DNA from: Rhinopomastus cyanomelas
Taxonomy: Eukaryota > Chordata > Aves > Bucerotiformes > Rhinopomastidae
Direction: 5' to 3'
Assembly: GCA_013400115.1 (NCBI GenBank)
Contig: VXBP01008530.1
Location: 1 to 64,000 of the forward strand
DNA: 64,000 nucleotides
Under the pieces are notes generated by a model. The model was not told where the DNA came from, did not search any database, and saw only the letters and a program-made list of their open reading frames with translations. Numbering within the stretch: position 1 is the stretch's first letter; each line of letters starts with the position of its first letter. The translations under genes and the position numbers were made by a program. Positions 10,106 through 22,135 of the stretch are shown piece after piece.

Positions 10106-11085
10106 GAGGCTATTTCTGCTTCTCCTGTCCCTCCTAACTTGTGATAAGAGACCAAACCCACCTCTTTGCCCTCTTCTTGTTTGCAGTTTTTGTGTGAGCA
10201 CGTCTGTTTGTGCACTTACACACAGACACATAAGAAGGGAGAAAGAGCGTTTGAGAACCAGTCCATGTGAGCAGCTGAGGCAAAAGCCTGTGCCCCTGTC
10301 CTAGACATCCCCCTGCCCTGCCTCTGCTGTCAGAAGTGTCACTGATGATGACTTATCAAATCTCAGAGCTAACACTGCAGAAGCAGGTGACACCAGTGCA
10401 GGGCCATGACAACATACATTCCATGCTGTCCCCTTCCTCAGCATCTTGTGCCTCTTCGTGCTGCTCAAGAACACAATATAAACAATAATTAAGGGTCCTA
10501 CTTCTTTGGTCTGAATGGAAACACCCTCCTCATTTTCAACGTGTGTTGTAGCATCGTGATTTTGTGGCCTTGCAGCTCAACGTTCTGAGCATCTTGACGT
10601 GGGAGGTTTTCAAGCAGAATTACTGTTATAATAATAATAATTATTATTATTCATGGGACTGCCACATCTCCAGAGCTCTGCTTAGCTGGCCTGAGAACAC
10701 TGAATTAGAAATTGGGTTGAAAAGCTGTTAATTTGCTGCTCACCAATTCCCAATTCCTGCTCTTCAAGATCACCTCGTGCATTTATGGCTGGACTGCCCT
10801 ACTGCAGGTGGGAGGAAAGAAGCGTGAACCCAAGTAAAGTCTTGCTGAATGCACTGCAGGCAGCTCCTTTGTAAACATACTCTCTCATTCTGTTGATTCA
10901 CATAAAAGAAGGTTTCCCTGCCGACCACCTCAAACTGCAGCCCAGGTTCCACTGAAGAGAAAGCTGTAGGTCCTCTGGTTGCCTTGTACCTGCCACGTAT
11001 TTTTAAATATAAATCACTTAATTTTTGAAGTGACCTACATTGGCTTCATATTGTACCAAGATACACAACATTTTCTTCTTAGAAT
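10106..11085. other. Non-coding stretch with a simple AAT/ATT tract
   Basis: Nothing coding is recognised. At 10626-10651 a run of AAT units turns into ATT units, making a short palindromic microsatellite. Confidence 0.5.
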
Positions 11086-11560
11086 CATAGAAACATAGAA
11101 TCATCAGGGATTGGAAGGGACCTCGAAAGATCATCCAGTCCAATCCCCCTGACACAGCAGGATCACCTAGACCAAGTCACACAGGAACACATCCAGGCAG
11201 GTTTCAGATGTCTCCAGAGAAGGAGACTCCACAAACTCCCTGGGCAGGCAGTTCCAGGGCTCTGTCATCCTCACTGTGAAGAAGTTCCTTCTCATATGCA
11301 TGTGGAACCTCCTGTGTTCCAGCTTACAACCTTTGCCCATCATCCTATCACTAGATGACACTGAGAAGAGCCTGGGTCCATCATCCTGACACCCACCTCT
11401 CACATATTTGTAGACATTAATGAGGTCACCCCTCAGTCTCATCTTCCCCAAGCTAAAGAGATCCAGCTCCCTCAGCCTTTCCTCATAAGGGAGGTGCTCC
11501 ATTTCCTTCATCATCCTCATTGCTCTACTCTGGACTCCCTCCAGCAGCTCCACCTCCCTC
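11086..11560 (-). mobile_element. CR1 LINE 3' part (ORF2 C-terminus and UTR)
   Basis: The minus strand reads MELLEGVQSRAMRMMKEMEH and LPYEERLRELDLFSLGKM with one long open frame, then the UTR and a CATAGAATC-type tail. This is one of the better preserved CR1 ends. Confidence 0.9.
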
Positions 11561-13984
11561 TTCTTAGTGGCATGAGATTTGCATATGTGTAATTAGCAGG
11601 GAAGTTTAATTTAAAAAGCCAGCCCAAGCAGCAGCCTGATGAGAAGTCATTACTACTGTGAAATAACTGAGCAATGAAGAAATTATTCTGTGACCTGACC
11701 TTTTGCACTGATCAGCTGAGAAGCAGCACTTCCCTGAGAGCAGATAAAATCAAGGGCTGATGGAGGTGGAACTGACGGACCGGGTGGGTATTTCTTGAAG
11801 CACCCATTGTTCCTAGGGATAGTGAGAAAGAAGATGTGTGAGCTGATCTTCCTAATGAAGGCATAAATAACAAAGTCTGCAAGGATCTCTCCACAGGGAT
11901 CCATCAGCCCTGCTCCAGCCGGCTGGAAAGCAGCAGGAGCAGTAGCAGCAGGGTACTCTGCACTTCTGTGGCACTTACTCAGCACACTCCTGTGGTACAC
12001 AGCACTTACAGTTCAGCGGTCTCCGCGTGTGCCATGTCATCAGTGCACTCACCCCGCATCTCCCACCTCCCTCGAGAGCTGTGCAGAGGATGTTGCTGTC
12101 ATTTTAAAGAAGAGGACACAAAGAGGGGCAAAGAGGCTAATGCCAAAAATGGATTCTGTGGCAAACCCAGGAAATACAACTCCCTTCCTCCAGATGAACA
12201 CCCCATCCATGACATCAGCCGCCAGCAGAGCTTAAAACACCCACAGAGGGTATCGTTCAGAAAGCCTGATGACAACTAACCTGTACCTCTGTCTCTTGTG
12301 GCTCCTGGCACACATGTCTCTGTGGCAGATAAAATGCAGCTGCTATTTACCCTGTTAGCAGATGCTTATCAGTTAGGAGCTTACAGAACATCACAGGTCA
12401 CTATGTTTCACCTCATTATTATTGTTATTATTATTATTTAGATCCTTATTATTATTATTATTTAGATCATTAATTATGACACATCCTTATTTCCCATTTA
12501 ACAAGGACAGAGTCCAGATACTCAGTCAAGATGATGCTTTTTCAAAATGCTGGATCAGCACTTTCCAGAGCATGGCTGTCTTGATCCTGAGTGACTAAAG
12601 ACACTTCCTGGAGCCCCATCCCTGGAGAGGACCATGAGTCTTCATGTTCATCCTTGGCTGTATTGGTTTGGGGCTGGTGGGAAGCAACTCCTGGTGTTCA
12701 TTCTGAGTAAGGTCAACTCAGAATCAGAAGTCTCCACACAGCCACCAGTTTCTAATCCTGTGATGAATGAGGTCTTATCTGTGAAGCCCAGCTCTGGGTG
12801 AAATACCTGTAACCATGCCTGAGAAGTCAGCACCTCTGGCAGGCACAGGTCTACAGCCCTGCTGCAATCATCAGGGATGGTGGAAGACCCCATCCCCAAG
12901 CACCATGCTGCCACCTGCACAGATCTCACACGGGCAGACAGAAGCTGAGTCAGCCTCATCCTGGAGCCAGGGCATGGCCATAGCTCCATATAAACAGCCA
13001 TGGTGGAGGAACAGAAGCAGCAGTAAGAACAAGACAGCTCCTCAACGAAGTGTGGCTGGTGTTTGACCAAGGTAAGGTAACCCTTTGACTTCAGGCACCT
13101 GTATACCATTTATCCATACACCTAACACCTCAGCAACTTGCTCACATGTCAGGTGCTCATGGTCTTACTGCCAGCAACAGGGCCAACATCTCTTGTGACA
13201 ACTTTAACAAGGGGAAGACTATTTAAAACCCAAATACTCCTTATAGTAACTCACAGACATTACGGGAAACATACTCCTGCCAGGCACTGCCACCTGCAGT
13301 CCTCCAAAACCCACCTTGGCAGCAGGAGCCACCAGCTTCACCCTCCCGCACCCCTCCTACACTTTATCTCATATCTGCTCCATCTCCTCCCATCCAGCTC
13401 AAATCCAACCCTTCTTCCTCCACGCAGGATTCCTTGATGCATGGAAGCCTGTCTGCAGGCAAGTGGCAGGCTACCATATCTATAGCTAGCCACTTTGAGA
13501 AACAGAGAAAGAGACCCACAAATAAAGCACCAAACTAAAGGGTACAGAAGTTCTGGTTGGAAAGAGAGAACGTGGCCAGGAAGAGCTGAACGGGTGTCAG
13601 CTACGGCCAGTAGCTCATGATGTGCCCATTTCCCACGGAACAGTAAACACCAGCGCCAAGTGCACGTCACGTTCTGTGCTAAAATGAGATGCCAGGCTCC
13701 TCGGCTCGATGCTGGCATGTGAGTCTTTCCGCTCGCAGCCTCCGGAACGGAGACAATAGCTGGTGTGGCAGGCATTGTCAGGGCTCTGTATTTTTAGACT
13801 CTGGTGGGCGGCCACCGTCATTTCAAAGTGCCTTGATGATGTTTCACACATTTTTCCAGCGGGAATGAAGAACTGGGAAATAAGGACCAATGTGCAAAAA
13901 AGTGACCCAGTGGCTGGGGTTTCCCCCAGGTCAGGGCAGATTCTGCAGGGACAAAACCCAAGGCTGCACAGCTGTTGTTTTGCT
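11561..13984. other. Non-coding stretch with ATT microsatellite
   Basis: No gene is recognised. An (ATT)n tract at 12412-12470 is split into two similar halves by TTTAGATCC. Open frames of 100-150 codons occur on both strands without conserved motifs. Confidence 0.5.
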
Positions 13985-14345
13985 TTCTCTCTGAAGTGCT
14001 GAGGGGAGACCTCATTGATCTCTACAACTGCCTGAAAGGAAGCTGGAGTGAGGCAGGTGTTGGCCTCTTTTCCCCAGTGACTAGTGAGAGGACAAGAGGA
14101 AATGGGGTCAAGTTGTACCAGGAGAGGTTTGGACTGGAACTTAGGGAAAACTTCATCACAGAAAGGGTGGTGGGGCCTTGGAACAGGCTGCCCAGGGAGG
14201 GGTGGAGGCACCATCACTGGAAGTGTTAAAAAAGGGGCAGACCTGGTGTCTCAGGAGATCATTTAGTGGTTCAGGGTTGTGGGGCAGCAGGTTGGACTTG
14301 ATAAGCTTGAAGGTCTTTTCAAAGCTTGGTGGTTCTTTGATCCTA
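13985..14345 (+). mobile_element. CR1 3' part
   Basis: GGGGAGACCTCATTGATCTC, AGTGAGAGGACAAGAGGAAAT and GGAACAGGCTGCCCAGG occur in CR1 order. The tail near 14320 is decayed. Confidence 0.82.
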
Positions 14346-14449
14346 GGTCAGCCAGAAACATTTTTTAATGACTGCCTGTTTTACTCTGCTCTCAAACAGG
14401 GACGTTTTCTTGAACTTGGATCAATATGTGTTGATCCTGAGTGGACCGT

Positions 14450-14732
14450 GAAAAGAAGATGGAATCAGGCTCTTTCCAGTGGTGCCCAGTGACAAGACCT
14501 GCTGCAATGGGCACAGATACAAAGAAGGAAAGACTTTCCTGTTGTGAGGGTGACTGAGTGCTGGCACAGGTTGCTCAGAAATGTTGTGGACTGTCCATCC
14601 CTGGAGATATTCAAAAGCTTTCTGGACATGGTCCTGGGCAACTGGCTGTATGTGGCCGCTTGAGCATGGGGTGATTGGTCCATATGACCTCCAGAGACTC
14701 CTCCCAACCTGCACCATTCAGTGATTCTGTGA
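14450..14732 (+). mobile_element. CR1 3' part
   Basis: The block from GGCTCTTTCCAGTGGTGCCC through GATATTCAAAAGCTTTCTGG to CAGTGATTCTGTGAAT matches an older CR1 subfamily. Confidence 0.8.
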
Positions 14733-16204
14733 ATCAGATGTCTCCCACCACTGTGTGTTTTGAACACACTTTCAAGCCCCGCTCTCTCAGCGATGAAGAC
14801 CACAAAGAAAAGCTGGGAGACACTTTTAAGTTCTGTGTTTCTGGGAAGCAGCACATTCCCACAGAGCAACAGGAGCGCTTCAGGGAAAAGCCTATTCACA
14901 ACATGGAGCCACCTGGTCCTCAGCACTGGACCAGAGATGATGGGAATGGGAACAGCCCATCCAGTGTGGACAGAGACAAGTTGTCCATGTGGGCTTTTGT
15001 GGCTGCAACACATTTCCCAGCTTTCTGAGGCCATGGGAATTGAATTGCTGGTTTCAGGCTATTCTTGTAGTCAAACCAGCCTTTTCTGAGTAGGAGAGCC
15101 ATCTCCCAGCTCCCTGATAATTGCTGTTGAGGTAAATAGAGTTGAAGCTGAGTAACACTGGGTTTTCTGCAATTAATTATCTTCAAAAGGAGCTGGGATT
15201 CAGCCAAACGCTAATGAAGACAGAGGGACACAGGAGCTGGGCCACGCATGAAGTGAAGAAAAGCTCTGCCAGCAATTCAAGAGCTGTGTCATTTTCCTTA
15301 CAAAAGCTATGTGTTTCTGTAGCCCTTCATGGCCACATTCCAGATTTGAGGTCTCCATTCCTTCTGCCAACAGTACCACTTAGATCCTGCTCTAGTGTTT
15401 TAAAAGATAAACCAATAGGAAAACCAGGGTCAGAAAGTGTAAAGTATTAATAAAGTTAATGAGAAATAGCTTGTTTAGTCTAAAATAACTTGCTTAGTGT
15501 GGAAAATGGGGTGGGAGACAGGCCAGATGGACAGAAAACCAAGCAAGAAGGACTGGTTAATGTTTTTAAAGCATCAGATAGAAAAAGAGATGCAGGGACA
15601 TGGGAGCTTGCAGGGCTGTCAGCTGTGGTGACATAAATGAGAGCATCTGGTGGTTTTGACCCCATGTCCACATGCAAGACCATTGATGAGCCAAGGTCAT
15701 AAGAACTGCTTGATCACACATTGCTACTGGGGAACAGCCAGTGGGGTGAACAGGAGATGAAATCCCTGTGCTAACACCCTGCTGGTGATAGCGATGATTG
15801 GCTGTCTGCTTATTCAAAATGAGATTGTGTGGACTGTGGGCTCTTTTTTCTGTAAGATTTTCACTCCTGTTTTGGATTAACAGCCAAAGAGTTTGGCTCA
15901 TCCAGCACACGGGGACTATCTGGCACGCCAGGTTCCTAAGCTTTTGCTGTGTAGAAATACTCCCACCTCAGCTTTATGATCCAAACCACTTTGTGCACCT
16001 TCTGTTTTGCATGGACAACATTGTCCCTGTGTCCCATGAGACTGAAAAATAACACTGGTATCTGCTAAAACCACACATCAGTCAGGGGTGACAGTAGAAG
16101 GCACCTTCACAAGAAGGGAGGAACCTTTTTCTCTCATTTAGTAAAACAGGAGAAGTGGTCAAAGACCCTGGAAAAACAAGACTGGCTTCTCCATCCTCTG
16201 TCCT
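14733..16204. other. Non-coding stretch, nothing recognised
   Basis: Neither repeats nor a defensible coding exon were recognised. Both strands have open frames around 100 codons without motif support. Confidence 0.45.
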
Positions 16205-16495
16205 TGAACTGCTGTGTGTAGCGAGCAACAGGACCACAGGAAATAGCCACAGGTTGCAGCAGGGGATATTCAGACTGGATATTAGGAAGAACATCTTCAC
16301 CAAAAGGTTTAGCAAACATTGCAACAGGCTGCCCAAGGAGGTAGTGGAGTTGCTGACTCTGGGGTATTTAAAAGACTGATGGATGTGGTGCTGAGGGACT
16401 CGTTTTAATGGTGACCTGGCAGTGGTGGGTCAATGGTTGGCCCTGATAATCTTAAAGGTCTCTTCCAACCAGTTCAGTGATTCTGTGTGTATGGT
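16205..16495 (+). mobile_element. CR1 3' part
   Basis: AGACTGGATATTAGGAAGAA, CAACAGGCTGCCCAAGGAGG and CAGTGATTCTGTG give a CR1 3' UTR and tail. Confidence 0.82.
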
Positions 16496-16699
16496 CTCTG
16501 TTGCATTTCCACACACAAATCCCAAAGCAGGTCACACACAGGACACCAGCAAAACCTGTGGTGGAAGAAGAGATACAGAGAAGTGTTGTCACAAGCGACA
16601 AGCATCCTCTCGCCAGGCCAATGACTTAAGCTTGGTTTGGCCTTATTAAGCAAAGGAAAGATAATTGTCTCTCTGAGGAAGTGGGAAACTCTCAACACA

Positions 16700-16815
16700 G
16701 AAGAAACCATGTGTGACTTGCTCTAGGTGATCCTGCTGTGGCGGGGGATTGGACTAGATGATCTTTCGAGGTCACTTCCAATCCCTCATGTTCTGTGATT
16801 CAGTGATTCTGTGTG
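16700..16815 (+). mobile_element. CR1 3' tail
   Basis: TAGGTGATCCTGCTGTGG and TTGGACTAGATGATCTTTCG end in GATTCAGTGATTCTGTG. Confidence 0.85.
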
Positions 16816-16995
16816 ACATAGAACTGCTGGAGTGAGTCCAGATGAGGGCCACAAAGATTGTCCAAGAGCTGGAGTACTTTTGCTATGAGGATAGGCTGAG
16901 GAAGCTGGGGTTGTTCAGCCTAGGGAAGACTGCAAGAGGCACTTTTCACAAGGGTATCTAGCTATAGGACGGGGGGCAATGTGTTCTAGGTTAGG
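16816..16995 (+). mobile_element. CR1 ORF2 C-terminal fragment
   Basis: GAGGGCCACAAAGATTGTCC, GAGGATAGGCTGAGGAAGC and GTTGTTCAGCCTAGGGAAG are the end of CR1 ORF2. It directly abuts the tail of the previous copy. Confidence 0.78.
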
Positions 16996-17349
16996 AAAAG
17001 ATATTCTGGGTATCACCCTTCCTTTTAATCCCAAAATAGCATCTGTCATGTTTTAAACTATAAAAGAGGCAGAAGAAAAACCCCACCACAGATAGCAAAA
17101 TGCTGCTCAGGGAGGCTGAGTCGTTAAGAGCTGCAAGCCCAGATATTGTTTACGAAGTGGCCCTTTAGGGAAACAATAGTCATAGCTCCTGGAGGAGCTG
17201 AAGGCTTTCCAAGGCTGAAATGCAAGTTTCAGATGGCAGGGGTGTTCCCCTTACACTTCAGCCTGGTAAAAGGATTGTGCTTTGGGGTGAGCAGGGGAGC
17301 CTTCTCCTTCTTCATTGGATGAACCCTTCAGCAACTGAGTCTAGTTGAG

Positions 17350-17415
17350 AGGCATTGCTGCCCGTGGCAGGGAAGTTGGAGTAGATCATCTCTAAGGTCC
17401 TTTCCAACCTGAGCC
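17350..17415 (+). mobile_element. CR1 tail remnant
   Basis: GGAGTAGATCATCTCTAAGG and TCCTTTCCAACCTGAGCC resemble a diverged CR1 tail without its terminal repeats. Confidence 0.5.
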
Positions 17416-19034
17416 AGGAACTTCAGCATCAACAGGAAAGTGAGAAGAAAAGTAAGGACTACTGTTCTCTCAGAATAACAGTGGATAGAATGGGAGAGGA
17501 GCTGATGCAGGTGGAGCAGCTCTTGGGGACAGTGTGCTCGCACTTTCTAGTCATTGCTTTGGTACTGCCTGATACACGAGCCATGGTGTGAAGAGCTATA
17601 ATTGCTTGGAATGTCACGGCTTGCTCTGTGCCACTCACTGCCTCAACAACTCAGCAGAATAAAAGGAACGTATAATTTGCTATGACTTGCCATTTCTGGC
17701 TCTGTTTTTCTGGTCCTCGTGTGTTAAAAGCCCTTTTCGGCTGAAGCCAACCTGTGCATGGCAAAACTGCTGTGGCCATTCAGAGCACCAGATGCGTGTA
17801 CAGGCAGCTGCACAAATTAACTGGGGAGAGTGTTGGTACTGGTGTGAGCACAGTCATTCTTCTTGCAGCTAATGGCTTTTCTAAACACGAGTTTTAACTA
17901 ATAGAGAGCTAAGTGGAAGAAGCGCGGTCAGAGGAAGTGCTGTCGTCAGCGTGGGTGGGTAGGCGTGATGTACAGATAATACAGACACCTTGGCAGAACC
18001 TGTAATCTGCTCATTTCATTACTCTTCAGGTCTCCTTTCTGATTGACTCATACTAGGTGTTGGAAATGGTGGAAGAGCTGGTAAGAATGGAGAGGAGGTA
18101 CAAGTTGTTGGGAAAACAATCTTATGCATCTGAACCAGACACCAAAAACTTGACTGCTGGTGACTTAGGGTTTTGTAATGTGTTTTCACAAAACTAAAAG
18201 TAGGTTCTTTTACATTTAATTTTTTTTCTTTTATTTTTAAAAACAAGCCAAGCAATCAGGAGAACATGCCACAATGGTGGTGAAGAGGCCAAGCTGAACC
18301 ACAAAACATCCCTGTTCTGGCTGAGGTCAGACACTTCAGCCTTGAGTGAAATGAAACCAGCACTTTCCTCCTAGAAGTGGTTTGATGTTTTATTGCTGTA
18401 AAGCACTTAAACTCAGGGCTTACACTTAATAAGTACACAGGGAGTTAAACAACAACAGTGATGACAGTGTTTCCAAACCAGCCCTGTGCTTCTCTGTAGA
18501 GGCTAGCACTTCTCAAAGGAGGAAAACAAGTGAGGTTGCTTTGCTCTCAGCCTTGTTTGCACTTCTCTCCACACTGCTCCCTCTCAGCAGTGCCGCGGAT
18601 GCCCCACCTGGGGTGAAACTCACTGAGCAAAGCTGCTTTTCTTACTGCTTTGAAGATCTCTCAAGTGCAAGCCTATTTTGCTGCTGCCTTGTATCCGACC
18701 AACCTGCTTTTTAATTAAGCAAGAGGATCTTTTTTTGCACCTTAATGTGGGCAGAAAGGAAAGCTCTCTTCCAAATTCCCATTTCCTCTCCTGCTGTAGC
18801 CACTAACAACCAGTTAATAGCATCTGCAGGGAAAGACATGATCTTCTGCCTCTTCCACTGCAGAGATGCTGTGTGAAACCTGCCTTGCAGGCTTCGGTGT
18901 GCCCCTAGCTCTAGCTGCAGCAGGTTCTGCTCCATCACTAGCTGCTGAAGCGTTCTACCTTCTGCGATCCCTCAGCAGACTGCCCCAAATGGCTTGAAAA
19001 TCCAGGTGTCCCCTCCCTGGAAAAGCAGCCCCCT
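17416..19034. other. Non-coding stretch, nothing recognised
   Basis: No gene or repeat family is recognised. A T-rich tract lies at 18218-18240. Confidence 0.5.
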
Positions 19035-19135
19035 TTCACAGAGTCACAGAATTGTTTAGGTTGGAAAAGACCTGCAAGATCATTAAGTCCAACCATTACC
19101 CAACAGTACTAAGCCCACCAGTAATGTCCTAGTTC
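19035..19135 (-). mobile_element. CR1 3' end, older subfamily
   Basis: TTGTTTAGGTTGGAAAAGAC and AGATCATTAAGTCCAACCAT mark an inverted CR1 tail. Confidence 0.8.
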
Positions 19136-20352
19136 CTCTCTCTGTTCATCACAGGTCATGGTGAGCAGCTCCTACCCCCTTTAAGATACCTGTATGCCTT
19201 GCAAAGATCTTGTAGTTTCCCTTTTCCGCCTTAACAGAACCATACAAACCTATTTTTATGGTCCACAGACAGTGTGGTCCATAGACTTCTCTGGTCACTA
19301 TCACAGTGGTCATCATGGCACCCTGGTTCCAGAATAGACAGGAATCACTTTTTATCCATGACCCTACCAGTGATGCCAGGAGAGGGTTCAGCAAACCTTC
19401 ACAGAGGAGGGAAATAAGTTGTGGCGGAGGTACCCTGGTTACGGCATCCCTCAATGAGTGCTGCTGGTTGGTGGGTCAGGCCTGGCAGGAGCTTCTGACT
19501 TGAACCCACCACTGCCTTTCTTAGCTCACCTGTCCCAGCAGTGGGTACCTGCACTAGCAGAGGCAGGTAAGTGCAGGGATCTTCCATCAAACCTTCCCTT
19601 CCAGCAGCTTCTTGCAAGCTAGGGGTATAACTTTTCTCACTGCAACATGGCCTTGGCCAGGGTAATGTTGGGGAGATCACATTTAGAGCCAAAATTTGCC
19701 TCCCCTGTGGGCATGGAGCAAGCAGTACGTCACCCAGAAGCCTTGCCTACCTGCCTTTCACCCCTAAAGTCATGAGACGCTTCACGAGCTTCCATAGAGA
19801 ACCATCAAACAACAGCCTCTGAGTAAGTTACTTGTGGCACAAATATATTGGCAGGTGTATGTGTTTTTTTTAATCCTCCTGCCAGAGTGAGAAGATAAAA
19901 TTCCCAACACACATGGCAGCTCTGCAGCAGGAATCTGACATAATTACAGTAATTATCTTGCCTCCGCACTCCTTTATAAATCAGTGACAGTATATATTTA
20001 ACGAGCTCTTTCCTGTTCAGCAGGTTGCTCCCAGCCTCTCAGATCTGCAACTGCAATGCAGAGGTATCTTAAAATAACATTAACCCCTGGAAGGGATGCC
20101 CGTGGGGATGCAGGAGAGGCTCTCAGGGCAGGGCCTGTCTCTGCACACCCTTCCCTGCATCGCTGCAAAGTACAGGCAGGGCTTCGGGGCAAGTCCCTGC
20201 ACTGGGAGGTTTTGCCCCAGTGAGTAAATTTTACCAGTTCTGCCTGCGTGAGCTGGATGTGGTGGCTGTGAGCACTGTTGGGATGTAACCTGACTGTTAC
20301 CTGCACGTAGGCTACAAGTGGCCCAGCTCACAGTGGTTTATATCACAGGGTC
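19136..20352. other. Non-coding stretch, nothing recognised
   Basis: No exon or repeat is recognised. Open frames up to about 100 codons lie on the minus strand without motif support. Confidence 0.45.
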
Positions 20353-20645
20353 AGATCACAGAATCACAGAATCGTTCAGGTTGGAGCAGACCCTTGGGAT
20401 CGTCAAGTTCAACCATCAACTCTGCTCTACCAAGTTCACCACTAAACCATAGCGCTAAGCACCACATCTAAACAACCTTTAAATACCTCTGGGGATGGTG
20501 GCTCAACCATGTCCCAGGGCAGTCTGTTCCAACATCTGACTCCTCTTTCTGTGAAAAACAATTTCCTAAGGTCTAGTCTAAACCCACTCTGTTGCAGTCT
20601 GATGCCACGTCCTGTAGGAAAGGAAAGGTTCTTCTTGTCTTTTCA
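20353..20645 (-). mobile_element. CR1 3' part, older subfamily
   Basis: ATCACAGAATCGTTCAGGTT, ACCAAGTTCACCACTAAACC and the reverse of a CR1 3' UTR through about 20640 are present. Confidence 0.82.
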
Positions 20646-20689
20646 TGGCAACCAAATGTTTTTGCAGCCCTTGGGTGGGCAAGCGTGTG

Positions 20690-20760
20690 GAAAAGGTGAT
20701 CCTGCTGTGGTGGGGGGTTGGACTAGATGATCTTTTGAGGTCCCTTCCAATCCCTAATGA
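20690..20760 (+). mobile_element. CR1 tail, first of a tandem pair
   Basis: GGTGATCCTGCTGTGGTGG and TTGGACTAGATGATC reach CCAATCCCTAATGA and then stop without the terminal repeats. Confidence 0.82.
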
Positions 20761-20763
20761 CTG

Positions 20764-20842
20764 GATCTAGGGGATCCTTCTGTGGCAGGGGATTGGACTA
20801 GATGGTCTTTTGAGGTCCCTTCCAATCCCTAATGATTCTATG
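20764..20842 (+). mobile_element. CR1 tail, second of a tandem pair
   Basis: The same segment is repeated (ATCTAGGGGATCCTTCTGTGG, ATTGGACTAGATGGTC) and ends TGATTCTATG. Confidence 0.82.
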
Positions 20843-21838
20843 AAAATGGTCCATCAGCTTTGCCCACGCACCTCTGGAGACTCAGCAGGACATGTGTGGT
20901 GGTGCCAGTGCTCTCTGTGCGTAAAGCTTTCTGTCCCTCCCAGTCAGTGGGACTCCAGTCATTCCAGGGCTACTTACAGCCCACGCTCCTCTGCAGAGAA
21001 GCCTGTTACACTTTCACTCCAGGGATAAAGCTAATCATGTCTGTCACCAGGAGCTCTGATGAAGTGCTCCCTTGCCTGGCAGGAAAGCACCCCCGTGCAA
21101 TAAAACACCTACACCTGATCTTCTCTGCAAAACCAGCCCCTGCTCATACCCCGTGGCAGGACTGCAGGCTCAGCCACAGACAAGCAGGGCCCTCACCAAA
21201 TGCAACTAAAATCAGCACGGTGCCCACTCTACCTGGCTTCTTGCTGTCAAGCCACACGGTGTGTGTGTGTTGTACACCAAGTCTCCTGCTCTCCCTGCTG
21301 CCCACTGGGGAGGAGAAAAAGCTGCAGAGCTGCAGGACAGCTGGACAGCAGCAGGTTTCCTGTGCTACCCCCTTGTGTCTGGCCAGAGGAGACTTGTCCT
21401 GCCCACCCTAGCACGCCACCTCCAGCACTCACCTGAATGCTGTGAGGGTAGGAGAGAGGTGAAGGACTCAGGGGCTGTGGCATTCAGTAGGTGATTCCAA
21501 AAGCCAGAAGAGTCTAAAAAAAGATGTGCAGAGGAAAATGCTGATTTTGCAGTTATTTGCTTTAAGGAAAAACTTGCCATAAATCATCCTCTGCAAAAGC
21601 AGCAGCTTGGGTGGGCCTATTGGCCTTGTGTGTCCCCCAGTAAGAGCCCCAAGGCCCTGCATTGTCTAGAGGTTGCTCCTCTTCATCTTCAGCAGCCAGT
21701 TGTGCCTGGGGGCTCCTCAGCTGCCAGAGGCTGAAAATGAGGAAGGCTACAGGGATTTAAATAGTGCAGAGCTCTAGTGCTTGGTGACAGCAGCACTGCT
21801 GTTTCCTACAAATGCTCTGCAGCGTGGCAGCCTGAAAA
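20843..21838. other. Non-coding stretch with a long chance open frame
   Basis: A 183-codon open frame on the plus strand (20860-21411) has no recognisable domain, splice context or conserved motif and its composition looks random. I treat it as non-coding. Confidence 0.45.
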
Positions 21839-22135
21839 ACAGGTGGAGAAAAAACGCTTTGGGGAACTTCTGGCTCTTCTCAGTGGTGTCCAATGATAGG
21901 ACAAACGAGCAGAGGAGGTTCCACATAAACATAAGAAAATGCTTTTCCATTGTGAGGGTGACAGAGCACTGGAACAGGCTGCACAGAGAGGCTGTGGAGT
22001 CTCCTTCTCCGGAGACATTCAAAACCCACCTGGATGTGTTTCTGTGTGACCTACTCTAGGTGATCCTTCTTTGGCAGGGGGGTTAGACTAGATGATCCTT
22101 CAAGGTCCCTTCTAGCACCTAACTTTCTGTGATCC
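21839..22135 (+). mobile_element. CR1 3' part
   Basis: GAGGAGGTTCCACATAAAC, GGGTGACAGAGCACTGGAAC and ACTAGATGATCCTTCAAGG occur in CR1 order. Confidence 0.87.

Noticed and set aside
12648..13109. 153-codon open frame on the minus strand
   Set aside because: No similarity that I recognise and no supporting splice sites; chance open frame is the simpler reading.
13615..14217. 200-codon open frame on the minus strand
   Set aside because: Much of it is the antisense of a CR1 fragment (13985-14345); the rest has no motif.
14465..15034. 189-codon open frame on the minus strand
   Set aside because: About half is the antisense of the CR1 copy at 14450-14732; no domain is visible.
20860..21411. 183-codon open frame on the plus strand
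   Set aside because: No recognisable domain, no splice or start context, random-looking composition, and it begins right after CR1 tails.
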